Positions 32,677 through 40,294 of a DNA stretch of 64,000 bases are shown one piece after another. The DNA lies in assembly GCA_913776615.1 (NCBI GenBank), contig CAJYPK010000040.1, positions 231,860 to 295,859 of the forward strand. Direction: 5' to 3'. The position numbers and the translations under genes are program-made. Below the pieces are notes generated by a model. The model was not told where the DNA came from. It made no database searches and saw nothing but the letters and a program-made list of their open reading frames with translations. Position 1 is the stretch's first letter, and each line of letters opens with the position of its first letter. The DNA is from an uncultured Hymenobacter sp. Its GTDB lineage: Bacteria > Bacteroidota > Bacteroidia > Cytophagales > Hymenobacteraceae.

Positions 32677-33465
32677 TTGCATCAATTTTTCGCCTTCCTT
32701 CGCTATTGGCTGTTGCGCTCGGGTAATGCGCACGGGCTGCATTCGCCGTTTGTTTTTGGCCTCTACACTACCGTTATCCGCCATAGCGGTCAGTACGCGG
32801 CGTATGCCAAGGTAGAAAAAAGGCGCCAAGCGCTTTTAGCCAGCCGGCAAACGCTGGAAGTGACGGACTTCGGCGCGGGTTCGCAGGTGGCTGGGGCGGG
32901 TGGCCGGCGGCGGGCGGTGCGCGACATCGCCCGCCACGCCGCCAAGGCACCGCGCCTGGCGCAGCTGCTATTCCGACTGGTAAATCACTTCCGGCCCGCT
33001 ACCATTTTGGAACTGGGTACCTCGCTGGGCCTCACTACCGCCTACCTCGCCTTGGCCGACTCGCGCAATCAAGTCCTCACCTTCGAAGGCTGTCTCAACA
33101 CTGCTGCCGTAGCCCGCCAAACCTTCGCCGAGCTGGGCATTCAAAATGTGCGCCTCGTCGAAGGCAACCTCGATACCACGCTGCCGGCCACGCTGGCGAG
33201 CCTGGCCCAGCCACTCGACTTTGTTTTCTTCGATGGCAACCACCGTTACGAGCCCACGTTGCGCTACTTCGAGCAGTGCCTCGGCCGTGCGCACGAAGAC
33301 AGCGTATTTGTACTGGATGACATTCACTGGTCGGCCGAAATGGAGCGGGCCTGGGAGGCTATCAAAGCCCATCCGTCGGTGACGGTTACCATTGATTTGT
33401 TTTACGTTGGCCTGGTATTTTTCCGAAAGAAACAGCGCCGGGAAGATTTTTGGCTGCGGTATTGA
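32677..33465 (+). CDS. Class I SAM-dependent methyltransferase
   Basis: The 262-residue protein has a Rossmann-type methyltransferase core: motif I in ATILELGTSLGLTTAYLA, an acidic residue in QVLTFEGCLNTAAV, and LDFVFFDGNHRYEPTLRYFE and VFVLDDIHW in the second half, as in the Methyltransf_24/O-methyltransferase group. The N-terminus LRYWLLRSGNAHGLHSPFVF is shared by many Bacteroidota homologs. A TTG at 32677 is the best start, because no ATG is in frame. The substrate is unknown. Confidence 0.88.
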   Translation: MHQFFAFLRYWLLRSGNAHGLHSPFVFGLYTTVIRHSGQYAAYAKVEKRRQALLASRQTLEVTDFGAGSQVAGAGGRRRAVRDIARHAAKAPRLAQLLFRLVNHFRPATILELGTSLGLTTAYLALADSRNQVLTFEGCLNTAAVARQTFAELGIQNVRLVEGNLDTTLPATLASLAQPLDFVFFDGNHRYEPTLRYFEQCLGRAHEDSVFVLDDIHWSAEMERAWEAIKAHPSVTVTIDLFYVGLVFFRKKQRREDFWLRY

Positions 33466-33492
33466 GCTTGTTACCAGCTGGTTGTAACTTTG
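33462..33492 (+). promoter_or_regulatory. Promoter of the small coiled-coil gene
   Basis: TAACTTTG at 33485-33492 fits TAnnTTTG, with TTG 20 bases upstream at 33462-33464, close to the -33 spacing. Confidence 0.55.
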
Positions 33493-33516
33493 TTTTAGAA
33501 TCTCACCTTCTTCTAT

Positions 33517-33855
33517 ATGCCTGCCGCCGACCAGCGCCTCGACCAATTGGAACCCGTCATCAGCGAAATGCTGGCCCGTCAGGATCAGTTAAGCGCTAAG
33601 CAAGACGAGCTTAGCGCCCGCCAGGATGAACTCGGGGCTAAAGTCGAGCGAGTGTCAGCCCAGTTGCGACAACTTACGGTCACCGTCGTAAACACGCTTA
33701 CTGTTCAGAGCAACAATATCGAGTTTTTACTCGAAAAAACAGCGAGCTTGGAGCAGGGTCAGGCTGATCTACGTCAGGAAATGAATGAACGCTTCGAGAA
33801 AGTAGACCAGCGCTTTGACCAACTCTTTACCTATCTAAAAGAAAAGCTGACGTAA
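33517..33855 (+). CDS. Small coiled-coil protein of unknown function
   Basis: This 112-residue cytoplasmic protein is almost entirely coiled coil. Residues 20-50 contain four consecutive heptads (ARQDQLS, AKQDELS, ARQDELG, AKVERVS) and the C-terminus another run (MNERFEKVDQRFDQLFTYLKEKL). It has no signal peptide or membrane span. Upstream is a good promoter, so it is expressed alone between a methyltransferase gene and the convergent kdsA. The pattern resembles Bacteroidota DUF-type hypothetical proteins and no function can be assigned. The four near-identical heptads may vary in number between strains. Confidence 0.8.
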   Translation: MPAADQRLDQLEPVISEMLARQDQLSAKQDELSARQDELGAKVERVSAQLRQLTVTVVNTLTVQSNNIEFLLEKTASLEQGQADLRQEMNERFEKVDQRFDQLFTYLKEKLT

Positions 33856-33866
33856 GTTACCTACGA

Positions 33867-34721
33867 CTACAGGCCCTGCGGTTCGATGTCGCCGCTGGGG
33901 CGGATGGCTTCGCGCACGCGGGTGAGGCGCTGCAATAAGCCTTCGAGCTGGTCGAGGGGGAGCATGTTGGCCCCGTCGGAGAGGGCGGTGGCGGGCGTGG
34001 GGTGCGTTTCGATGAAGAGGCCGTCGGCTCCCACAGCGATGGCCGCCTTGGCGATGGTTTCGATGAGGGCGGGCTGACCGCCCGTGACGCCGCTGGCTTG
34101 GTTGGGCTGCTGCAAAGAGTGTGTCACGTCCATCACCACGGGCACGCCGAAGCTACGCATGGTGGGTAGGTTACGGAAGTCAACTACCAAGTCGCTGTAG
34201 CCAAAGGAATTACCCCGGTCGGTGAGAATAACGTGCGGGTTGCCGGCGCCTTGCACCTTATCCATTGCCCAGCGCATGGCCTCACCGTTCAGAAACTGGC
34301 CTTTCTTGATATTCACCACCTTACCAGTCTTGGCAGCGGCTACCAGTAGCTCAGTTTGCCGGCAGAGAAAGGCCGGGATTTGCAGTACGTCTACGTACTC
34401 GGCCGCCAGGGCCGCTTCGTCCGATTCGTGAATGTCGGTGACGGTAGGTACACCAATTTCGCGCCCTACTTTTTGCAGGATGCGCAACGCCGTTTCGTCG
34501 CCAATGCCCGTGAAAGAATCGAGCCGCGAGCGGTTGGCCTTGCGATACGAGCCCTTGAAGATGTAGGGAATCTGGAGCTTATCAGTAATATGCTTGATGC
34601 GCTCGGCGATGCGCAGCGCCATATCCTCGCCTTCGATGACGCAGGGGCCAGCCATAAGAAAAAACTGGCCGGAATTAGTATTCCGAAAATGAGGCAGTGC
34701 CTGAGCGAGGGAAGAGAGCAT
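33867..34721 (-). CDS. kdsA: 3-deoxy-8-phosphooctulonate synthase
   Basis: The 284-residue enzyme condenses arabinose 5-phosphate with phosphoenolpyruvate to make Kdo 8-phosphate for lipopolysaccharide. Motifs include LMAGPCVIEG, YIFKGSYRKANRSRLDSF, VNIKKGQFLNGE and VMDVTHSLQQPN with the metal/PEP residues. Length is normal. R3 copy B begins 2 bp upstream of its ATG. Confidence 0.98.
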   Translation of the reverse strand: MLSSLAQALPHFRNTNSGQFFLMAGPCVIEGEDMALRIAERIKHITDKLQIPYIFKGSYRKANRSRLDSFTGIGDETALRILQKVGREIGVPTVTDIHESDEAALAAEYVDVLQIPAFLCRQTELLVAAAKTGKVVNIKKGQFLNGEAMRWAMDKVQGAGNPHVILTDRGNSFGYSDLVVDFRNLPTMRSFGVPVVMDVTHSLQQPNQASGVTGGQPALIETIAKAAIAVGADGLFIETHPTPATALSDGANMLPLDQLEGLLQRLTRVREAIRPSGDIEPQGL

Positions 34722-34723
34722 AT

Positions 34724-34904
34724 GCGGTGAAATAGTGAGATGGTGAATCGGTGAGTGGGGAACTGGTGAGATGGCGAGTAGTGAACCGGTGAATGGGGAA
34801 GTAGTGGGTAGTGAAATGACGAACTCTTGTGCAATTCACCATCTCACCAGTTCGCTGTCTCACCACTTACTATCTCGCCATTTCACCACTCACCATTTCA
34901 CCGC
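34724..34904. repeat. R3 repeat (GGTGAG family), copy B
   Basis: A long array of GGTGAG/GGTGAA/AGTGAG words on the left (34724-34827) and their complements on the right (34840-34904). The outer ends GCGGTGAAAT and ATTTCACCGC are exact complements. The right end supplies the TGA stop codon of the adjoining methyltransferase gene. It fills the whole gap between kdsA and that gene. Confidence 0.85.
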
Positions 34905-35509
34905 TGTAAGCAGATGAACAGTTCGCGCCCGGCGCGGGCCGGTAACGAGTTGTACGCCGTTTCGAAGTGAATAAACTTGAAATAAGGTTGAAAGTACGCG
35001 GCGTATTCGGCGCGGCTGCCGCCAAACGGCGGCTCGGTGGCGTTGGGAAACTCCGTGTCGAAGAGCAACCCCACCAGCTTGCCGCCGGGCCGTAGCAGCG
35101 TGGCGCACTGCCGGGCGTAGGCTGGCCGCAGGGTAGGGGCGATGGCGCAGAAAAACGTTTGCTCGATAATTAGGTCAAACGTTGTCTCGGCCGGGTTGAG
35201 AGCGAAGAAATCGGCCAGTAGCAAATTTTCTTTCGGAAAATCGGGTGCGCGGGCGGCTAGCTCGGCCAGCGGTTCGGGAGCCAGGTCGGCCACTACCACG
35301 TGGCAGAAGCCCAGCCGGTGCAGATACTCGGCTTCGTGGGCGCGGCCAGCCCCCGGAATGAGGATGCGCGGCTGCTGGGCCACAGCTAGTTGGTCGAAAT
35401 ACGCGCGGAGCGGGGGCGTGGCCCGGCCAGCGTCCCAGCCGGTGCGGCCGGGAGTGGCGTAACGCGCCCGCCAATAGGCGGCGTCGAAGTCCTCGGAAAC
35501 CGTTTGCAT
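34898..35509 (-). CDS. Thiopurine-type S-methyltransferase family protein
   Basis: The 203-residue protein has the TPMT/class I pattern: FDAAYWRARYATPGRTGWDAG, PRILIPGAGRAHEAEYLHRLGF (motif I), the NLLLADFFAL and FDLIIEQTFFCAI blocks, and PGGKLVGLLFDTEF. Such enzymes methylate thiol, selenium or tellurium compounds; the true substrate here is open. I start it at ATG 35509, matching the family, not at the longer frame that would begin beyond the divergent promoter. The TGA stop lies inside repeat R3. Confidence 0.88.
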   Translation of the reverse strand: MQTVSEDFDAAYWRARYATPGRTGWDAGRATPPLRAYFDQLAVAQQPRILIPGAGRAHEAEYLHRLGFCHVVVADLAPEPLAELAARAPDFPKENLLLADFFALNPAETTFDLIIEQTFFCAIAPTLRPAYARQCATLLRPGGKLVGLLFDTEFPNATEPPFGGSRAEYAAYFQPYFKFIHFETAYNSLPARAGRELFICLQR

Positions 35510-35569
35510 GAGAGCCAAGTATAACACAGGCCGGAGCCGACTGGAAATTTCTCCTATTTTTACCCGCCA

Positions 35570-35577
35570 CAAAGGTA
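35570..35577 (-). promoter_or_regulatory. Possible -7 element for the TPMT-like gene
   Basis: TACCTTTG on the minus strand fits TAnnTTTG exactly, about 60 bp before ATG 35509. A weaker TATACTTG (35523-35516) ends just 6 bp before the ATG, so two starts are possible. Confidence 0.4.
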
Positions 35578-35644
35578 GGTAACGGCCCGGCCGGCCCTGG
35601 TTGCCCACCTTTTTTCTGCCACTTCTTTTCCCCAGCCCTTTTTC

Positions 35645-36598
35645 ATGGAGCCCCAACAGGACTACCCCGAACCCCGTCAGAACAATAGCCGCGTCCTGCT
35701 CTGGGTGGCGCTCGTCCTCGTGCTGCTAGGTATCAACGGGGTACTGTTTTACCTGAATTCGCAGAAGAAAACCGAAAACGAGCAGCTCACTACTCAGGTG
35801 CAGGCCAAGGACACCAAGCTGCAAGAGCAAATCAAGGAATACGAGGACCTGAAAGCCAGCTACGAGCGTCAGAGCCAGGACCTGCAAAAGCTGGGCCTCA
35901 GCAACGACTCGCTCGAAGCCCGCATCGCCGGCATCAACGCCGACCTACTGAAATTACGCTCTTTCAAGGCCGGCTCGTTCTCACTGGTCGAGCAGCAGCG
36001 CTTCAAGCAGCGCGCCCTCAACCTGGAGAGCCAGCTGCGTAAGAAAGACGACCAGATTGCCGACCTGCGGAAGTCGAACGAAACGCTCTACACCGAGACG
36101 ACGACGCTCAAGGAAAAGCAAAACAAGCTGACCGATACTATCAGCACCATCGCCAAAACCAACCGCGACTTAAGCGAGAAAGTGAGCGTGGCCTCGCGCC
36201 TGCAAGCCGACAACATCCACGTAACGGTGCTGAATAAGAAGGATAAGGAACTGGAAGACGATAAGGAAGAATTCAAGGCCAAGCGCGTAGATCGCGTGAA
36301 GGTGAGCTTCAACCTGGCTCGTAATGACGTATCGCCGAAAGACACCAAGACTATCTACCTGCGCATTCTGGAGCCCGATGGCGCGGCACTCTATAACCTA
36401 AGCACCGGCGGCGGCACGTTTACCGTGGATGGCCAGGAAGCTTTCTACACTATGAAGCAGGATGTGGTATTTGATAATACCAAGCAGGGGCTCAATTTTG
36501 TGTATGCGAAGGGGGGGGATTATAAGATTGGCCAGCACACGGTGGAGCTGTATGAGAGCGGGGCGCTGATGGGCAAGGCGACCTTTACGCTCAAATAG
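35645..36598 (+). CDS. Membrane-anchored coiled-coil protein
   Basis: The 317-residue protein has a short hydrophilic N-terminus, one membrane span (VLLWVALVLVLLGINGVLFYL, about residues 17-37), a long coiled coil (about 38-200, rich in Lys, Gln, Glu), and a C-terminal beta-rich domain (about 220-317: RVKVSFNLARNDVSP, KTIYLRILEPDGAALY, HTVELYESGALMGKATFTLK). It is similar to proteins often misnamed chromosome-partitioning proteins in Hymenobacter, without a ParA motif. The topology suggests that the C-terminal domain is periplasmic. Function unknown. R1 copy 7 follows one base after the stop. Confidence 0.87.
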   Translation: MEPQQDYPEPRQNNSRVLLWVALVLVLLGINGVLFYLNSQKKTENEQLTTQVQAKDTKLQEQIKEYEDLKASYERQSQDLQKLGLSNDSLEARIAGINADLLKLRSFKAGSFSLVEQQRFKQRALNLESQLRKKDDQIADLRKSNETLYTETTTLKEKQNKLTDTISTIAKTNRDLSEKVSVASRLQADNIHVTVLNKKDKELEDDKEEFKAKRVDRVKVSFNLARNDVSPKDTKTIYLRILEPDGAALYNLSTGGGTFTVDGQEAFYTMKQDVVFDNTKQGLNFVYAKGGDYKIGQHTVELYESGALMGKATFTLK

Positions 36599-36599
36599 A

Positions 36600-36665
36600 C
36601 CGCAGATTTAACGGATTTAACGGATTGCGCAGATACGCCCGCCAGCCTGCGGCGGCGGGCTGACT
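36600..36665 (+). repeat. R1 repeat copy 7
   Basis: 66-bp copy from CCGCAGATTT to CTGACT, in which GCGCAG replaces GCGCGG. The ATAGA word next to the CCGCAG end is shared with copies 1 and 3; here it spans the stop codon of the upstream gene. Confidence 0.93.
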
Positions 36666-36678
36666 GTTCGAAGGATTG

Positions 36679-36713
36679 CGGCCTGTCGCTTTGTGGCGAC
36701 GGGCCGTTTTTTT
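36679..36713 (+). terminator. Terminator after the coiled-coil protein gene
   Basis: An 11-bp stem CGGCCTGTCGC/GCGACGGGCCG with one mismatch and a 6-base loop is followed by seven T. Confidence 0.75.
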
Positions 36714-36978
36714 GTGGCCGCTGCTTACTGTACTGGGATGCAGCGGTGGTTGACTTTGTATGGCTTCGCGGGCTTGGAATGCTGTTACGTAAGGGATATT
36801 GCTTGCTGGGTGGTGATGGGGTAGAGAACTTAACTTGGGTTCTGGCATGCTGAGCCGGTGGAGCAGCTGAGCATGGTAGAGCGAAAGATTGCGCGGAGGA
36901 GTGGAAGCGCGGCCCGGGGTAGGCGCACTTGTTAAATCTTGCCGACTTTTGCAGCTTTCCCATTTGCTGCTTAGTCGC
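36714..36978. other. Intergenic region before the GH3 gene
   Basis: Together with the R1 copy and the terminator, this forms a 380-bp stretch without a gene. It holds a decayed CATGCTGAGC inverted repeat at 36846-36875, resembling the palindrome at 12005. A possible promoter is not clear. Confidence 0.5.
36846..36875. repeat. Degenerate GTCATGCTGAGC-type inverted repeat
   Basis: CATGCTGAGCCGGTGGAGCA is similar to the arm of the palindrome at 12005, and its complement is an imperfect partner about 20 bases on. Confidence 0.4.
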
Positions 36979-39900
36979 TTGTCTGCTAAAAAATACCTCC
37001 TCCTGCTGCTCTGGCTGGCCCTGCCGCTGCTGGCTTCGGCGCAGCGCCGCCCCGCCGCCCGCCCCGCGCCTAAAAAGGCTGTAGCGGCGGTCAAGAAAAA
37101 AGCAGTGGCTGGCCAGCCGCCAGCTTTTCTGCGCCACCTGCACTCGCCCTGGGTCGATAGCCTCATGCGCACGCTCACGCCCCGGCAGCGGGTAGCGCAG
37201 CTCTTCATGGTGGCGGCGTACTCCAATAAGCCGGCTATCTATCAAGACTCTATCTCGACGCTTATTCGCGATTACGGTATTGGCGGACTGATATTTTTCC
37301 AGGGTGGGCCGGTGCGGCAGGCGCGGCTGCTCAACCGCTTTCAGGCGCAGAGCCGGGTGCCGCTGCTCGTGGCGATGGACGGTGAGTGGGGCGCGGGGAT
37401 GCGCCTCGACAGCGTATTGCGCTTCCCGTACCAAATGAGCCTGGGCGCGGTGCCCGCCGCCGACTCGACCCTCATCTACGACATGGGGCGCGAGGTAGCC
37501 CGGCAGTTTCAGCGGCTGGGTATGCAAGTCAATTTCGCCCCCGTGGTCGATGTCAATAACAACCCGGGCAACCCCGTCATCGGCTTCCGGGCCTGGGGCG
37601 AAAATCCCGTCGCCGTGGCCCGCCTCAGCCGGCAGTACATGCGCGGGATGCAGGATGCCGGCGTGCTGGCCGTGGCCAAGCACTTCCCCGGCCACGGCGA
37701 CGTAGATGCCGACTCGCACCTGGCCCTGCCCGTGGTGCGCGTAGACCGCCGCCGCCTCGATACGCTGGAGCTGCCACCCTTCCGCAATATGATTGCCAAC
37801 GGAATTGGCGGCATGATGGTGGCCCACCTCAACGTGCCGGCCCTGGATACCACCGGCGCGCCCAGCACCTTATCCAAGCCCATCGTGACCGGCGTACTAC
37901 GCCAGCAGCTGGGCTTTAAGGGGGTGGTGTTTACCGATGCCATGAATATGCAAGGCGTTATCAAGAAAACGCCCACCGGCGAGGCCGAAGTGCGCGCCCT
38001 GCTGGCTGGCAACGACGTGCTGGAATTCAGCAAAAACGTGCCGCTGGCCCTCTCCACCGTGCTGGCCGCCGTGGACAGCGGCCGCATCTCGCAGGCCCGC
38101 ATCGACGAAAGCTGCCGCCGCGTGCTGGCCCTCAAGCAGTGGGCCGGCCTGCGCAAGCTGCGCCCGGTGAGTGAGCAAAACCTATTCGCCGACCTCAATC
38201 CGCCCCACGCCCGCTACCTCGCCCACCGGCTGGCCGAGCACAGCATCACGCTGCTGCGCAATCAAGGCAATTTTTTGCCCTTGCAGCGGCTCGATACCCT
38301 GCGCATTGCCACGCTCGTGCTCGGCGGCAGCCCCGCCGATACTACCGATTTTCAGAAGGCCGTGGCCAGCTACGCGCCGTTGGCCCACTTCCACCTGCCC
38401 GCCGCACCCACGATGGACGAGCTGATGGACATCCGGGCCAAGCTCTTCAGCTACGACGTAGTGCTGGTGGCCTTGCAAAGCCTGGGCCGACTGCCCGCCA
38501 CCAATTTTGGCATCGCGCCCGAGGCCAACTTGCTACTGCGGGAGCTCACTAAACCTGGCCAGCGGGTAGTGCTCAGCATCTTCGGCTCGGCCTACGCGGC
38601 GGCCCGGGTGCGTGACTTCGACCGGGCCAGCGCCGTGGTGCTGGCTTACCAGGAAAGCCCCGACGCCCAGGCACTGGCCGCCCAACTCATCTTCGGCGGT
38701 ATTGGGGCGCGGGGTAAGTTGCCGGTATCGGTGACCAATAGTCTGCCCGCCGGCTTCGGCCTTAGCACCAAGCCCGGCCTGCGCCTGGCCTACGGCCACC
38801 CGGAAGATGCTGGCATGAGCCCCCGGCTGGAGGCGCGGGTTGATAGCATTATGGCCCAGGCGCTGGCGGCGGGCGCCACGCCCGGCGGGCAGGTGGTCAT
38901 TGCCCGGCGTGGGGTGGTAGTGCTGCGCAAAAGCTACGGCCACCTGGCCGCGACTGGTGAGGCGCCGACGCTGATGACTGCCGCGCCCGCCGCTGGCCTG
39001 GCCTCGGCAACGGGCAATTTCAGAAGTGAGCCGGGCAGCGAGCCAGCCGTGGCCGGCCAGCCCGGGCCACCTGCGCCAGTTGCCCCGCCGAGCATTCGGC
39101 TCGTGCAGAACACCGATGTATACGACCTCGCCTCGCTGACCAAGGTGCTGGCCGCCACGCCGGCTTTGCTCAAGTTACAGGAGCAAGGTAAATTCAGCCC
39201 CGATAGCACACTGGGCCAGTTCTTTCCCTTCCTGCGCAAGACCGACAAGGCCGGCCTCAACCTGCGGGCCGTACTCGCGCACCAGGCGGGCCTGCCGGCC
39301 TGGATTCCCTTCTGGAAAGCCCTGACCAAGCCCAGCGGGGAGCTGCAAAAGCGGTGGTTCCGGCCCGACTCGTCGGCGGGCTTTCCGCTGCCGGTGGCGC
39401 GGGGGCTGTGGGGCCGCAAGGAGCTGCCCGCCTACATTCGGCAGCAGATTGCCGCCGCGCCCCTCACGCCCCAGCCCGGCTACGTGTATTCCGACTTGTC
39501 ATTTTACCTCTACCCCGACTTGGTGCGCCGCCGCACGGGGCAGGCATTCGAGCAGTTTTTGCAGAAAGAGGTTTATGCGCCGCTGGGCTCGGGCCTGCGC
39601 TTCCAGCCGCTGCACCACTACGCCGAGGCGCGCATTGCACCTACGGAGTACGACTCGCTGTTTCGCCGCCAGCTGTTGCGCGGCTACGTCGATGACGAGG
39701 GCGCGGCGCTCCTGGGTGGCATCTCGGGCCACGCGGGCCTTTTCGGCTCGGCCAATGACGTAGCGCAGCTGGCGCAGACCTACGCCTGGGGCGGGCGCTA
39801 CGGCGGGCAGCAGCTGTTCAGCAAGGACATCCTGGCCGACTGGACCCGCCAGCAGTTCCCCGGCACGGCCAACCGGCGCGCCCTGGCCTTCGACCGGCCG

Positions 39901-40116
39901 GCCAGCCCGGTGGCGGGTAATACCGCGCCCGGGGCCTCGGCCGGCAGCTTCGGGCACTCGGGCTTTACGGGGACGTATTTCTGGGTCGATCCGGCGCGGG
40001 AGCTGGTGGTCGTGGTGCTCACCAACCGGCTCAATCCCTCGCGGCGAAATAATAAGCTGGGGCAGCTCAACGTGCGCACGCAGATTCAGCAGGTGGCGAT
40101 TGAGGCGGTACGGTAG
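36979..40116 (+). CDS. GH3 beta-N-acetylglucosaminidase / beta-lactamase-fold fusion
   Basis: The 1045-residue exported protein joins two enzymes. Residues about 70-380 are a glycoside hydrolase family 3 domain of the NagZ type: the His-Asp loop KHFPGHGDVDADSHLALP (His235 area) and the nucleophile Asp320 in VFTDAMNMQGV. After a GH3 C-terminal domain (about 400-590) comes a serine hydrolase domain from about residue 620: SxxK as Ser719-Leu-Thr-Lys722, a YSD motif in PGYVYSDLSFYL, and HSG in FGHSGFTG. A TTG at 36979 gives a good signal peptide (SAKKYLLLLLWLALPLLASAQ); longer frames begin with other rare codons. Together they suggest peptidoglycan fragment turnover in the periplasm. Confidence 0.9.
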   Translation: MSAKKYLLLLLWLALPLLASAQRRPAARPAPKKAVAAVKKKAVAGQPPAFLRHLHSPWVDSLMRTLTPRQRVAQLFMVAAYSNKPAIYQDSISTLIRDYGIGGLIFFQGGPVRQARLLNRFQAQSRVPLLVAMDGEWGAGMRLDSVLRFPYQMSLGAVPAADSTLIYDMGREVARQFQRLGMQVNFAPVVDVNNNPGNPVIGFRAWGENPVAVARLSRQYMRGMQDAGVLAVAKHFPGHGDVDADSHLALPVVRVDRRRLDTLELPPFRNMIANGIGGMMVAHLNVPALDTTGAPSTLSKPIVTGVLRQQLGFKGVVFTDAMNMQGVIKKTPTGEAEVRALLAGNDVLEFSKNVPLALSTVLAAVDSGRISQARIDESCRRVLALKQWAGLRKLRPVSEQNLFADLNPPHARYLAHRLAEHSITLLRNQGNFLPLQRLDTLRIATLVLGGSPADTTDFQKAVASYAPLAHFHLPAAPTMDELMDIRAKLFSYDVVLVALQSLGRLPATNFGIAPEANLLLRELTKPGQRVVLSIFGSAYAAARVRDFDRASAVVLAYQESPDAQALAAQLIFGGIGARGKLPVSVTNSLPAGFGLSTKPGLRLAYGHPEDAGMSPRLEARVDSIMAQALAAGATPGGQVVIARRGVVVLRKSYGHLAATGEAPTLMTAAPAAGLASATGNFRSEPGSEPAVAGQPGPPAPVAPPSIRLVQNTDVYDLASLTKVLAATPALLKLQEQGKFSPDSTLGQFFPFLRKTDKAGLNLRAVLAHQAGLPAWIPFWKALTKPSGELQKRWFRPDSSAGFPLPVARGLWGRKELPAYIRQQIAAAPLTPQPGYVYSDLSFYLYPDLVRRRTGQAFEQFLQKEVYAPLGSGLRFQPLHHYAEARIAPTEYDSLFRRQLLRGYVDDEGAALLGGISGHAGLFGSANDVAQLAQTYAWGGRYGGQQLFSKDILADWTRQQFPGTANRRALAFDRPASPVAGNTAPGASAGSFGHSGFTGTYFWVDPARELVVVVLTNRLNPSRRNNKLGQLNVRTQIQQVAIEAVR

Positions 40117-40294
40117 GGTTGGGTAGAATAGGTAGCAAGCTTCTGATTATCCAGCCAGACTATAAAGGTCTTGAAAGCGTTGGTAGTCCGGCTGGGGCAG
40201 CCGATTCTGGTAGCATAATGTCTGAAAAATAGGTAGCCGCCAAGTAGTGAGACAGTCGCGTTGCGCTGTCTGTTGGCAAGTTTTAAACTGTTGG

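Noticed and set aside
33560..33650. CRISPR-like short direct repeats
   Set aside because: The repeated DNA (AAGACGAGCTTAGCGCC type) is the coding sequence for coiled-coil heptads with no spacer structure. No CRISPR array was found anywhere in the window.
40140..40240. A possible gene fragment between the GH3 fusion and the Tat-exported hydrolase (minus strand, TNAFKTFIVWLDNQ)
   Set aside because: It faintly resembles the C-terminus of a LysR or integrase-type protein, but the match is too short and there is no upstream part.
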